Source: Candidatus Geocrenenecus huangii
GTDB lineage: Archaea; Thermoproteota; Nitrososphaeria_A; Caldarchaeales; Wolframiiraptoraceae
Direction: 5' to 3'
Assembly: GCA_023268155.1 (NCBI GenBank)
Contig: JALNKM010000008.1
Location: 1 to 63,539 of the forward strand
Length of the DNA stretch: 63,539 nucleotides
The first letter of the stretch is position 1; the number at the start of each line of letters is the position of its first letter. A program made the position numbers and the translations under genes. Shown piece after piece: positions 17,980 through 26,949 of this stretch. The notes beneath the pieces were generated by a model that saw only the letters and a list, made by a program, of their open reading frames with translations, had not been told where the DNA came from and did no database searches.

Positions 17980-19452
17980 CTACCCCTCCCCTAGACTTAA
18001 GATATGTGAGGCGGCCGATTGGGCAAGACTGAAAACAGGGTCAGGATATAATCCGAAGAATATGATAAAGACTGTAGCAGCATATATTGGGACAACTATC
18101 TGTATTGGAGCTTCCTTCATCTTCTCCATGTTTTCGGATTTAGGAGCCATCAGTACTCTTATTATTCTAAGATAGTATCCTGCTGATATTGCGCTGTTGA
18201 TTACGAGAGATAGGCCAAGCCAGAGCATTCCAGAATTCATAGATGCCAAGAACAAGTAGAGTTTGCTGATGAACCCATTGAGAGGCGGCATACCTATAGA
18301 TGATAGCAGAGAGATTATCAATGCTGACGTGGTTAATGGCATCACTCGACCTACACCATGCATCTCCGCTAGTTTCCTAGTACCTAGCCGGTACACAAAT
18401 GCTCCAGCACAAAAGAAAGATACACATTTAATGAATGCGTGGTTGAACAAGTGTAGTAGAGAAGCTGTTATGCCTGGAAGCGTCCACACGGAAACACCTA
18501 TCAACATGTAGCCTACGTGAGCTATGCTAGAGTATGCGAGCATCCTCTTTAGGTCATCTTGAAGAAGAGCTGCAATATTACCGAAAAACATATTCAGCAC
18601 GCTTAGAACGCTTATTAACCAGATAGAATGGATGTCTACAGCATAACTTAGAACTGAGAATGAGCGGATCATCGCATACAATCCTGTTACGGTAACTATC
18701 CCAGACATGAATGCAGAGATGGATGAGGGCGCCGCCATGTAGGCGTCTGGAAGCCATGTATGCAATGGAAACAACGCCGTCTTTATGCCGAAACCAACTA
18801 GTAGGAAAACTAACGCAACGTAGATCAAGGGATTGAAGGAGATGGCCTTGAGGGCTGAAGCTACACCTTGAAAGTTTAGCGTTCCTGTAACAGTATAGAT
18901 CAATGTTAAACCGAAGAGGATGGTCGCCGACCCTGCACTACTCATAATTGTATACTTTATTCCCGCCTCGATAGATTCCGACTCGCTCTTCCTAAAAGCC
19001 ACAAGCATGTATGATGAAACACACATTAATTCCCAGAAGACGAAGAGTGTGAAGAAATCGTAAGAAGAAGCTAAACCTAGTATCCCTGCAACATTCAAGA
19101 ATAGTAGAGAATAGTAGATTGGGAGTCCAGAATCTCTCTCCATATATTTAAGTGAGTATATGGAAGTTAGAAGCCCGAGGCTATTGGCCACCAAGAAGAT
19201 TAGGATCTCTGAAGAATCAAAAGCTGAGATTATTCCGTAGGGATTAGAACTTGGAAGTATGTTCTGGAGCACGAGCCGAATCTTCTCCAAGATGTCTAGA
19301 GAGAAGATGATTAAAGCTGAGGAAAACCCTATTATCGAGAGAATGTTACATGCTAAGTGGATCTTATGCGTAGATACGATAAACTTGATGAAAGGCATGA
19401 CTATCGAGAATGCGAAGATGATTATTAGAGAAGGAGTAAACATTTTTATCAC
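17980..19452 (-). CDS. nuoN: Complex-I-like antiporter subunit, NuoN/MrpD type
   Basis: 490 residues with about 14 helices. The channel motif is PLHTWLPDAYMAAPSSISAF and the first half contains the ELMCVSSYMLVAF region. In sequence it is close to MrpD/HyfB/NuoN-like subunits. Its start overlaps the K subunit gene by four bases. In complex I the N subunit sits next to the K and J subunits at the proximal side of the arm, which fits the gene order. Confidence 0.85.
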   Translation of the reverse strand: MIKMFTPSLIIIFAFSIVMPFIKFIVSTHKIHLACNILSIIGFSSALIIFSLDILEKIRLVLQNILPSSNPYGIISAFDSSEILIFLVANSLGLLTSIYSLKYMERDSGLPIYYSLLFLNVAGILGLASSYDFFTLFVFWELMCVSSYMLVAFRKSESESIEAGIKYTIMSSAGSATILFGLTLIYTVTGTLNFQGVASALKAISFNPLIYVALVFLLVGFGIKTALFPLHTWLPDAYMAAPSSISAFMSGIVTVTGLYAMIRSFSVLSYAVDIHSIWLISVLSVLNMFFGNIAALLQDDLKRMLAYSSIAHVGYMLIGVSVWTLPGITASLLHLFNHAFIKCVSFFCAGAFVYRLGTRKLAEMHGVGRVMPLTTSALIISLLSSIGMPPLNGFISKLYLFLASMNSGMLWLGLSLVINSAISAGYYLRIIRVLMAPKSENMEKMKEAPIQIVVPIYAATVFIIFFGLYPDPVFSLAQSAASHILSLGEG

Positions 19453-19763
19453 CCCCTTAGCCTACGCATAACACGGATATCTAGTGTCCTGTAGCATTTG
19501 TAGGCTTGATATGCAAGGGCTAGAAGCACTGCACTAACAGAGGCGGCCAGACCTATCGAAATTATCACTATTGAACTGACGGAAGGATCGATGAAGCCTC
19601 CCTTCCAGTAAGAAGAAACTGCTATAAAATTTACATGTGCACCATTAACCATTATCTCTATACCTAGAATGAGCCGTATCAGGTTTCTCTTCGTTATGAG
19701 AGCGTATATTCCAACTGAATAGAGGATGAATGCCGTAGTGATATACCATAGGACTGGAAGCAT
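19449..19763 (-). CDS. nuoK: Complex-I-like subunit NuoK
   Basis: 104 residues from ATG 19763, with three hydrophobic helices. The glutamate in LILGIEIMVNGAHVNFIA is in the position of the conserved membrane Glu of NuoK/MrpC. I chose 19763 because GGTGA lies five bases before it and it begins four bases after the J2 stop; an upstream alternative start would overlap J2. It is part of the proton path between the J and N subunits. Confidence 0.88.
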   Translation of the reverse strand: MLPVLWYITTAFILYSVGIYALITKRNLIRLILGIEIMVNGAHVNFIAVSSYWKGGFIDPSVSSIVIISIGLAASVSAVLLALAYQAYKCYRTLDIRVMRRLRG

Positions 19764-19767
19764 TATC

Positions 19768-20028
19768 TCACCATCCTCCTGCTTTAAAGAATAATAGACC
19801 ACCTAACGTAGCCGAAAATAATATGAAGGCTTGGACAACTACATCTTGGGATCTATCAGTCCAAAGATATGAAGAGATCGCTGGGCCTGCAAGCTCTACT
19901 TCTACCAAACTTCTAGGAGGAGAGATCTCTGCAAACGTAGAAGACCGTGAAATATACACTACAAAGAAAACTAACGCGGTGAGCAGTAGTAGTAGAGTAA
20001 TTAATCCGAGGAATCTTTCAATCTTCAC
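19768..20028 (-). CDS. nuoJ: Complex-I-like subunit NuoJ, C-terminal half
   Basis: 86 residues with two hydrophobic helices. The second (VVQAFILFSATLGGLLFF) corresponds to the end of NuoJ. As in archaeal Fpo clusters, J is split in two: this gene overlaps the N-terminal-half gene by four bases and precedes K. Together they equal one NuoJ of about 165 residues. Confidence 0.8.
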   Translation of the reverse strand: MKIERFLGLITLLLLLTALVFFVVYISRSSTFAEISPPRSLVEVELAGPAISSYLWTDRSQDVVVQAFILFSATLGGLLFFKAGGW

Positions 20029-20276
20029 TTCATTTCACGCTCCTCTCCAGCTGTAAGAGCTATAACCGCTATAAGCAATACGACCATAGCTCCAGCATAG
20101 ATTAGAAGCTGGAATATTGCAACATAGTAGGCTCCGAGCAACCAGAACAAAACACCGATAGACGTACACATAACTGCGAAGACTAATGTAGCCCTGAATA
20201 AGCTTCTAATCTCGATAGCAATTATGGAAAGAACCAAAATCAAACCAATGAGAAAAAATTCCAAGTAATGATACAA
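20025..20276 (-). CDS. nuoJ: Complex-I-like subunit NuoJ, N-terminal half
   Basis: 83 residues with three hydrophobic helices. It includes the helix-3 motif VAIFQLLIYAGAMVVLL, which in complex I forms the pi-bulge that switches during turnover. It apparently begins with TTG at 20276; a second TTG four codons later is possible. It is the first gene of the minus-strand operon and faces the A-B-C-D-H-I operon across a short A/T-rich promoter region. Confidence 0.83.
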   Translation of the reverse strand: MYHYLEFFLIGLILVLSIIAIEIRSLFRATLVFAVMCTSIGVLFWLLGAYYVAIFQLLIYAGAMVVLLIAVIALTAGEEREMK

Positions 20277-20430
20277 ACCGAACCCCCATTATATGTATCG
20301 AAGGTATATTTTTAAGATTCGATATATATATCATATATATAGAAAACAGTCTTAGCTGGCCTTTATTCATACTAGTATATACCTTATATGCGATATTCTT
20401 ATCAAAGAAAAATATGAATAATCTATTGGT
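20277..20430. promoter_or_regulatory. Divergent promoter region of the two hydrogenase operons
   Basis: This 154-base A/T-rich spacer separates the left (J-K-N-L-M) and right (A-B-C-D-H-I) operons. It holds several TATA-like stretches, including alternating TA runs at about 20321-20341 and CTTATATG at about 20391-20398. One shared regulator could control both halves. I see no clear operator palindrome. Confidence 0.5.
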
Positions 20431-20772
20431 ATGAATCCAGGACCGGCTTCATTTTTTATTATATTCGGGTTAAGCTTAATGTTAGGAATATTAATATTTA
20501 TCTTAGGTAAGAGGAGCGTAGTGGTTAACTCAAGACTTGTTCATAATGGTAGTGGAATTATTAAGCTTATGCCATATTCTTGCGGTGAAAACTTTCCATT
20601 TGATGTAAGATCTAGAATAGATCTTGAGAGGTTCATGATATATGCTATTTACTTTCTCGTCCTCGATGTGGCCGCTTTCATCCTAGCTATCTCTTTTAAC
20701 CTACTTTCTCTAGCGGTTATAACATACTCAGCATTAATACTCGCTTCAATATCGTTGATGGTAAAAAGGTGA
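20431..20772 (+). CDS. nuoA: Complex-I-like subunit NuoA
   Basis: 113 residues with three helices. The loop after the first helix contains PYSCGENFPFDVRSR, matching the NuoA pattern (YECG-x-P, with a conserved Cys). The third helix region (YFLVLDVAAFILAISF) carries the acidic residue of NuoA. NuoA is generally missing from classical energy-converting hydrogenases (Ech, Hyf, Hyc), so its presence beside a hydrogenase-type D subunit is notable. First gene of the A-B-C-D-H-I operon. Confidence 0.87.
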   Translation: MNPGPASFFIIFGLSLMLGILIFILGKRSVVVNSRLVHNGSGIIKLMPYSCGENFPFDVRSRIDLERFMIYAIYFLVLDVAAFILAISFNLLSLAVITYSALILASISLMVKR

Positions 20773-20782
20773 ACAATATTCT

Positions 20783-21235
20783 ATGAAGGCAAAACTCGCC
20801 GACAAAATCCTAAAATGGGCTAGGACGAGGTCTCTATGGGTCACCCACTTTAATACAGGCGGATGTAATGGATGCGATATAGAGCTTGTAGCAATATTTA
20901 CTCCTAGATATGATGTTGAAAGGTTCGGTATAATGCTTAAGGGAAGCCCGAGGCATGCTGATGTACTAGCTGTCACAGGTCCAGTTACAAGACAAGTAAG
21001 AGATAGGCTTCTAACAATCTATGAACAGATTCCTGAGCCGAAACATGTCATCGCCATTGGAACATGTGCTGTAAGCGGCGCTCCATTCTGGGATGGATAC
21101 AACGTAATAGGTGGAGTCGACAAGATAGTGCCGATTGACGTATATGTTCCAGGTTGTCCGCCTAGACCTGAAGCAATAATCTATGGATTCAAGAAGCTCA
21201 TAAAAAAGATGGAGGCTGAGGAAGATATTGAATGA
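20783..21235 (+). CDS. nuoB: [NiFe]-hydrogenase small subunit / NuoB-like
   Basis: 150 residues. Cys28 and Cys31 (GGCNGCDIE), Cys95 (GTCAVSG) and Cys125 (VPGCPPRPE) bind the proximal [4Fe-4S] cluster. The C-x-x-C-D-I-E form is that of group 4 hydrogenase small subunits (EchC, MbhJ), not the adjacent Cys-Cys pair of complex I NuoB. The protein hands electrons between the NiFe site and NuoI. It overlaps the next gene by eight bases. Confidence 0.9.
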   Translation: MKAKLADKILKWARTRSLWVTHFNTGGCNGCDIELVAIFTPRYDVERFGIMLKGSPRHADVLAVTGPVTRQVRDRLLTIYEQIPEPKHVIAIGTCAVSGAPFWDGYNVIGGVDKIVPIDVYVPGCPPRPEAIIYGFKKLIKKMEAEEDIE

Positions 21236-21728
21236 AGATGAGATTATAACAAGCTTGAAGAACAGGTTTGGAGAGAGAGTCCATAATTCAAAGATTGCTA
21301 AACCTAGAAGAGTGTACGTTGAAGTTGATGCATCTATTATTAGAGAAGCATTATCTTATATGAGGGGTAGCTTAGGCTTCGACCATTTATCAACTATTAC
21401 AGGACTTGATTCAGAAGAGAGAATCGAACTCATATACCACATCGTATGCGGGAATTCTATAGTGGTCTCTATGAAAACCAACGTGCTCAAGACAAATCCA
21501 AAAATAGGTTCTATATCTGATATATATGTTACAGCTGAACTCTACGAACGAGAAGTCTACGATCTCCTAGGAGTTAGATTCGAAGAACATCCAAACCTCT
21601 CTAGATTAATACTTCCAGAAGATTGGCCTGAAAATCTTCACCCATTAAGAAAAGAAGCAACATTAGAGCAGATTAAATCAAGATTAAGTATGAATGGGGA
21701 TGGGATTAATGAGCGGTTCAATGATTAA
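21228..21728 (+). CDS. nuoC: Complex-I-like subunit NuoC
   Basis: 166 residues of the 30-kDa-subunit family. The signature is in the second half (ELYEREVYDLLGVRFEEHPN, then RLILPEDWPENLHPLRK). It packs against the D subunit and has no cofactor. C and D are separate genes here, as in Fpo and many archaeal enzymes, whereas in Hyf and Hyc they are fused. It overlaps the start of the D gene. Confidence 0.9.
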   Translation: MNEDEIITSLKNRFGERVHNSKIAKPRRVYVEVDASIIREALSYMRGSLGFDHLSTITGLDSEERIELIYHIVCGNSIVVSMKTNVLKTNPKIGSISDIYVTAELYEREVYDLLGVRFEEHPNLSRLILPEDWPENLHPLRKEATLEQIKSRLSMNGDGINERFND

Positions 21729-22887
21729 GGTTGTAATAGGGCCTCAGCATCCAGCCTTGAAGGAACCTGAAAGATTCATCATCGAAGTTGAGGGGGAGCA
21801 GGTCGTCCAAGTTACTCCTAGGATCGGCTATGTACATAGAGGGATAGAGAAAGCTATGGAGAATAGAACATATATTCAGAATCTCTACTTGGCTGAAAGA
21901 ATATGCGGTATCTGTTCTCATGCACATACGACATGCTACGTTCAAGCAGTTGAAGACCTGCTGAGTGTAGAAGCTCCGCCTAGAGCCAAGTATATTAGAA
22001 CAGTAATCGCAGAACTAGAGAGAATACATAGCCACCTTCTCTGGCTTGGGATACTAGCTCATGAAGTAGGATTTGATACATTCTTCATGTACGTGTGGAG
22101 AGACAGAGAGGTAATCATGGATCTACTAGAAGAAATCTCTGGAAATAGAGTTAACTACGCTATGAACACTATTGGAGGAGTTAGAAGAGATCTAGATCAA
22201 GAGAAGATTTCCAAAATCTTGAAGGGGTTAGAGGTAATAGAAGAGAAAGCCAAGAAATATATTCAAATGATCCAGAAAGAACCTACTATTCTTAAGAGGA
22301 CGGTCGGGGTAGGATACCTCAGTAGTATAGACGCCGTCAGATATAATGCTGTCGGACCATTAGCTAGAGCAAGCGGAGTAAAAAGGGATGTTAGAAAAGA
22401 CGATCCATACATAGCGTATGATGACATTTCTTTCAATATAGTAACTAGGGATGAGGGGGACTGCTTTAGTAGAATGATGATTAGAGCTGAAGAGATCCTA
22501 GAAAGCATAAATATTGTAAGAGAGGCATTATCAAAACTCCCAGTTGGAGACATAAGTGTAAAAACTAGATTAGTTATACCTCCCTCTGAGACCGTCTCAA
22601 GAGTGGAGGCACCGAGAGGTGAACTAATACATTATGCTAGATCGAATGGAACCGATAAACCTGAACGCTATAAGATTAGAGCTCCGACTCTAGCAAACCT
22701 AAAAGCTCTATGCAAGATGCTCACTGGGATTTATCTAGCAGATGTACCCGTTATACTTGCAGGAATTGACCCCTGCTTCTCATGCATGGATAGAATGCAG
22801 ATAATAGACTGCGAGAAAAAAGAGAAACAGTCTTGGACACTTGATGATCTAAGGAGGTATGCGAGAGAATGGTATCAGAAACACTAA
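21709..22887 (+). CDS. nuoD: [NiFe]-hydrogenase large subunit / NuoD-like, group 4
   Basis: 392 residues from ATG 21709 (other ATGs at 21694 and 21721 are possible). Both metal motifs are complete: Cys66 and Cys69 with His73 in RICGICSHAH, and Cys356 and Cys359 in DPCFSCMDR. Four such cysteines bind the Ni-Fe centre in group 4 hydrogenases. NuoD of true complex I has lost them. The IGPQHPAL start is shared by NuoD and Ech/Mbh large subunits. About 30 residues follow the second Cys pair, so C-terminal processing is uncertain. HypA, HypD and HypF encoded in this window would supply the cofactor. Confidence 0.9.
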   Translation: MSGSMIKVVIGPQHPALKEPERFIIEVEGEQVVQVTPRIGYVHRGIEKAMENRTYIQNLYLAERICGICSHAHTTCYVQAVEDLLSVEAPPRAKYIRTVIAELERIHSHLLWLGILAHEVGFDTFFMYVWRDREVIMDLLEEISGNRVNYAMNTIGGVRRDLDQEKISKILKGLEVIEEKAKKYIQMIQKEPTILKRTVGVGYLSSIDAVRYNAVGPLARASGVKRDVRKDDPYIAYDDISFNIVTRDEGDCFSRMMIRAEEILESINIVREALSKLPVGDISVKTRLVIPPSETVSRVEAPRGELIHYARSNGTDKPERYKIRAPTLANLKALCKMLTGIYLADVPVILAGIDPCFSCMDRMQIIDCEKKEKQSWTLDDLRRYAREWYQKH

Positions 22888-23831
22888 TTTTCTTAGGGCA
22901 GGTTCTAATCTTCCCTGGATTCTTATTCATAATACTCTTAGCATTCTTTGCTGAGTGGGCTGTAAGAAAGATAACTGGGAGAATACAGAACCGTCTAGGG
23001 CCAACCTACACAGGATACATGGGTATACTTCAGCCTATCGCAGACTTCATCAAGCTTTTAAGAAAAGAGGATATCACGCCAACTATGGCCGACAAAATTT
23101 TCTTCTTAATCTTTCCGATAATGTATTTCTCTCTACCTCTAACAGCCTTCAGCCTTATACCCATGACCGAAGTACAAGCATTAACGTATTTCGAGGGAGA
23201 TCTAATCCTTCTCACATTCATATTCACAATAATTACCGCGATGGTTTTCCTCGGAGGATTCTCCTCAGGCAACATCTTCAGCATAGTAGGAGGGACGAGG
23301 TCCGCTACCCAGCTACTAGGATACGAGATACCCCTAGTCTTCACTCTGCTCTGCCCTGCAATACCTGCTGGAAGTTTTTCATTAACTACGATAGTTGAGT
23401 GGCAGCAGAATAATAGCTGGATTATCTGGACCCAACCATTGGGTTTCGGGATCATTCTTACATGTATGCTGGCCGAGCTTGAACTAACACCTTTCGATGC
23501 CCCAGAAGCTGAAACAGAGATAGTTGCAGGATCGATTACTGAGTTCAGCGGTGTCAAACTAGCATTGATAAGATTGGGTAAGAACATAAAGTTGGTTCTC
23601 GCTTCATCTCTGATCTCAGCACTCTATCTAGGTGGACCTGAACAACTCTGGATACTGCCACCGATAATGATATTCCTTATTAAGGTATTCGTAGTCTTAT
23701 TCTTGATGGTGTCTCTTAGAGCGATATTTGCAAGATTTAGAATAGACCAGATACTTGCAGGCATGTGGAAATACTTGATCCCCCTAGCGGTAACCCAGTT
23801 CTTACTCACGAAGATATTATGGGGGTGGTGA
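22869..23831 (+). CDS. nuoH: Complex-I-like membrane subunit NuoH
   Basis: 320 residues with about eight helices. The signature RIQNRLGPTYTGYMGILQPIAD and the loop ELTPFDAPEAETEIVAGSITEFSG are those of NuoH/EchB/HyfC. The latter carries the acidic residues that link the peripheral arm to the ion channel. The start overlaps the D gene by 19 bases and the end overlaps the I gene by 13 bases. Confidence 0.92.
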   Translation: MVSETLIFLGQVLIFPGFLFIILLAFFAEWAVRKITGRIQNRLGPTYTGYMGILQPIADFIKLLRKEDITPTMADKIFFLIFPIMYFSLPLTAFSLIPMTEVQALTYFEGDLILLTFIFTIITAMVFLGGFSSGNIFSIVGGTRSATQLLGYEIPLVFTLLCPAIPAGSFSLTTIVEWQQNNSWIIWTQPLGFGIILTCMLAELELTPFDAPEAETEIVAGSITEFSGVKLALIRLGKNIKLVLASSLISALYLGGPEQLWILPPIMIFLIKVFVVLFLMVSLRAIFARFRIDQILAGMWKYLIPLAVTQFLLTKILWGW

Positions 23832-24208
23832 AAACGCAGTTCGCATTCGAAGCTTTAAAGAGCATCTTCAAGAAACCATCAACCGAAGAATACCCTCATA
23901 AGAGAAGAGAGCCCCCTAAAGATTTCAGAGGAAGACCGGTATGGCTTATCGAGAAATGCGTAGGATGTGGTTTATGTGCTAGAGTCTGCCCCGTAAAAGC
24001 AATAAAGATAATTGGTAGAGGAAAAGAAGTAAACGTAACTTACCTCCTCGATCGTTGCATATTCTGTGCTCAATGTGCTGAATCATGTAATATCAGGGCT
24101 ATAGCCATTGTAGGTGAATTCGAGTTCGCTGGATACGATAAATCTAAGATGAGCTACATATACGATAAGAAGCAGTTAGTAGAAAAGGAAGCGGAGATTG
24201 CACGGTAG
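23819..24208 (+). CDS. nuoI: Two-cluster ferredoxin subunit NuoI
   Basis: 129 residues from ATG 23819. It contains two [4Fe-4S] motifs, CVGCGLCARVCPVKA and CIFCAQCAESCNIRA, the relay that links an external electron carrier to NuoB. No NuoE, F or G (NADH module) or FpoF gene accompanies the operon, so ferredoxin is the likely partner. Last gene of the operon; 20 bases separate its stop from the convergent Vps4-like gene. Confidence 0.9.
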   Translation: MGVVKTQFAFEALKSIFKKPSTEEYPHKRREPPKDFRGRPVWLIEKCVGCGLCARVCPVKAIKIIGRGKEVNVTYLLDRCIFCAQCAESCNIRAIAIVGEFEFAGYDKSKMSYIYDKKQLVEKEAEIAR

Positions 24209-24228
24209 GAGAGTAGGTAAAGCCTATC

Positions 24229-25359
24229 TCAAGATACCGCTCCATATCTTGCAGCCCACTCCATCATCCTCTTCAAAGACTCCATTCTTATGCTCGGTTT
24301 GACTTTCTTCATAACTTCTAGAAAGTCGTCCATTGTTATCTTTCTCGGCTTGTCGCCTCCACCTCTTTCGAAAAATTCGCTTACAACCTTAAGCTGCACC
24401 TCCATGCATACCTGGGAGATGTCTGCTCCACTGTATCCCTCCGTCAATCTTGCAAGCTCGTTAAAATCTATGCTACTATCCAAGTCAAGCCTTTTAGTAT
24501 AGTGCTTAAGCATCCTAAGCCTAGCCTCCATGTCTGGTAATGGTATGTATATCCTCTTCTGGAAACGTCTTATGAACGGTTCATCGAGAAGCCACGGCTT
24601 ATTCGTCGCAGCTATCACGTATATTCTAGGAGTTCTACCTTTATCTTGGAGACCATCCATCTCTTTTAAAAGCTGATTCCTTGCTCTAGCTTCTCCTCCA
24701 ACCTCGTTCTCTCTAAAAGCAGTTAATGAGTCAACTTCATCTATCAAGATTATGACGGGTTTCCCTTCCCTTTCATATTTTCTAGCTTCCTCAAATAGTG
24801 CAGCAATGTTTTTCTCCGATTCTCCAAGCCACTTAGACATGATCATTGATGCATCAGCCTGAAGAAAAACAGCATCTATCTCATTGGCAGCAGCAGCTGC
24901 AAGCATGGTCTTTCCACATCCAGGAGGGCCGAAAAACAGTATTCCACGGGGCCACCCGAGAGGGAAGAATTCCGGTCTTAGAGATGGATATATGATACTT
25001 TCTTTGAGAGCCTTCTTAGCTTCTTCCAATCCTATCACATCATCCCACTTTACAGGTGGAGGGTCTATTATGTGATAGCCTTCATGTTGTTTGCCATTCT
25101 TCGTTGGAGTATAAGCTGATTCCAAGCTCTTCTCAAGTAGAGCTTCAAGCCTTTCTTTATACTGCTTCGCTTTCTCCTCGTAGACTCTTTTCATTACAGG
25201 GTCCTCTGTAAATCTAATCAGTTTCAAGAGAAGCTGGATAGCTTCTTTATAGTTTGCAACCGCCTCCTCCCTCATACCCAGCTTATCATATTTTACAGCT
25301 TCACGTGCACGTTCAGCAGCCAGCTTCTCCAACTCTCTCATGTAAACCCTCAGAAACAT
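24229..25359 (-). CDS. cdvC: Vps4/CdvC-type AAA ATPase with MIT domain
   Basis: 376 residues. An N-terminal three-helix MIT domain (about 7-76) is followed by a linker and an AAA domain: Walker A GPPGCGKT (144-151), pore-loop SKWLGESEKN, Walker B ILIDEVD (204-210), and arginine fingers in FIRRFQKR. The end resembles the Vps4 C-terminal helix. Such ATPases disassemble ESCRT-III polymers in archaeal cell division and vesicle formation. No recognisable CdvA or CdvB gene is adjacent. The start could also be the second Met (residue 7). It is divergent from hypD and two genes from the E1-like gene. Confidence 0.9.
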   Translation of the reverse strand: MFLRVYMRELEKLAAERAREAVKYDKLGMREEAVANYKEAIQLLLKLIRFTEDPVMKRVYEEKAKQYKERLEALLEKSLESAYTPTKNGKQHEGYHIIDPPPVKWDDVIGLEEAKKALKESIIYPSLRPEFFPLGWPRGILFFGPPGCGKTMLAAAAANEIDAVFLQADASMIMSKWLGESEKNIAALFEEARKYEREGKPVIILIDEVDSLTAFRENEVGGEARARNQLLKEMDGLQDKGRTPRIYVIAATNKPWLLDEPFIRRFQKRIYIPLPDMEARLRMLKHYTKRLDLDSSIDFNELARLTEGYSGADISQVCMEVQLKVVSEFFERGGGDKPRKITMDDFLEVMKKVKPSIRMESLKRMMEWAARYGAVS

Positions 25360-25473
25360 ATAAAAGCTAAATTAAAATCTCTAGCTTAGAAAGCATAAAA
25401 TTCTAATACCGTGATATGTTTATGTAGATACCATCGGATGTTTAGCAGGAGGAACATTTAATTCTGCATAAAA

Positions 25474-26706
25474 ATGTTTAAGGACGGTATAGTTTTAAGA
25501 ACGACATATTTATCCATGTATGGGATGAGCTCCGTCGACCTGAGAGATGCAACCAATAGATTCTTTAGGTCAGACCGAGGATTAGCATGTAAAGTTGTAA
25601 AGATAATTGAAACATTATGGAAGAGTGTAAGATCTAAAGGCGTTGATGAATTGAAGATCATGAATTTCTGTGGAACACACGAGTGGGCCACAGTCCATTA
25701 CGGTTTAAGAACACTCCTGCCAGAAGGTATAGATATTGTAGCGGGACCAGGATGCCCCGTATGTATTACACCATCTTTCTATGTTGAGAACGCTGTCAAG
25801 CTCTCCTTAGAAGGGGTAAGAGTCTACACATATGGAGATGCTTACAAGCTTCCAGCCGTTAGGAAGATAAACGATGCCAGAAGTCTCGCCGAAGCAAGAT
25901 CCAACGGTGGTGAAGTTTCGATAGTGTATAGTCTACCCGATGCGATCAGAGATGCTAGGGAGAATACGAAGGAATCAGTATTCTTCGCGATCGGGTTTGA
26001 AACAACGTATCCAATCTATGCTTCAACAATACTGAAGAAGATGATCCCGGAAGACTTCAGCTTCATTATTGCTGGAAGATTGACTCCGCCGGCGGCAGAA
26101 TACGCTGTAGATAAGGTTGGAAGAGTCGATGCGGTAATAGCTCCTGGACATGTATCAGCAATAATTGGTGGAGAAGCTTGGAAGCCTCTATCCGAGAAGT
26201 ATAGCATACCAACTGTAGTATCCGGATTCGAGCCGCTTGACATATTGATATCTATTGCGGAAATCCTAAAACAGAAATATTATGGAAAACCTAGAGTTGT
26301 CATAGAGTATACTAGGGCTGTATCCTGGAATGGTAATAGTGTTGCTAAGAACATGGTTAAGAAGGTATTTGAAGAATGTGATGCGGCATGGAGAGGTATA
26401 GGATTTATTCCCGGAAGCGGATACAGATTAAGAGACGAATACGCTAGTTTAGATGCATTTCAGAGATATGGAATAAGAGAGCTGGACGAAACTAAATGGA
26501 GCTACGATCTATCACCTGGATGTAGATGCGGAGAAGTAATAATAGGTAAGATAAAACCAGTAGAATGCCAACTCTTCATGAAAAAATGCACACCGAATTC
26601 TCCATACGGTCCATGCATGGTATCGTCAGAGGGTGCGTGCTCTATATGGGCTAGATCTTCTCTTCAAGTTATATCCCAATCGAAGAAACTATCCCTTAAA
26701 CTCTGA
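25474..26706 (+). CDS. hypD: Hydrogenase maturation protein HypD
   Basis: 410 residues. It contains the HypD signatures FCGTHE (Cys66), GPGCPVC (Cys94, Cys97), AIGFETT, and the C-terminal cysteine-rich region that binds a [4Fe-4S] cluster (CRCGE ... CTPNSPYGPCMVSSEGAC). HypD and HypC assemble Fe(CN)2CO for the NiFe site. There is no HypC or HypE gene nearby. AGGAGG at 25448-25453 lies 20 bases before the ATG, which is farther than usual, and an in-frame TAA blocks any earlier start. Confidence 0.95.
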   Translation: MFKDGIVLRTTYLSMYGMSSVDLRDATNRFFRSDRGLACKVVKIIETLWKSVRSKGVDELKIMNFCGTHEWATVHYGLRTLLPEGIDIVAGPGCPVCITPSFYVENAVKLSLEGVRVYTYGDAYKLPAVRKINDARSLAEARSNGGEVSIVYSLPDAIRDARENTKESVFFAIGFETTYPIYASTILKKMIPEDFSFIIAGRLTPPAAEYAVDKVGRVDAVIAPGHVSAIIGGEAWKPLSEKYSIPTVVSGFEPLDILISIAEILKQKYYGKPRVVIEYTRAVSWNGNSVAKNMVKKVFEECDAAWRGIGFIPGSGYRLRDEYASLDAFQRYGIRELDETKWSYDLSPGCRCGEVIIGKIKPVECQLFMKKCTPNSPYGPCMVSSEGACSIWARSSLQVISQSKKLSLKL

Positions 26707-26949
26707 TGAGGCATGAAACCTGCGAGAACATCCTCAACGGCATCATCCGATATGAATAAGTAGATGCTTGGCAAAGTTAGAGACTTTAAAAACCTCTGAT
26801 GGTCTTGATAAGAGATTATCCAGGATAGGAAAAGATACCGCTTAAATAAGAGTTAGGCTTAGCCTACTATAAAGAAGCAGGCATCCATTTTCATCTTAAT
26901 TAGATAGTTTACTACTATAAACATCTAGATTGGAGATATATCGTGGAAG

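Noticed and set aside
20783-22887. Reading the B and D subunits as ordinary complex I or F420H2 dehydrogenase subunits.
   Set aside because: Both Cys pairs of D and the CNGCDIE motif of B are hydrogenase features absent from NuoB/NuoD, so I call the enzyme a group 4 hydrogenase.
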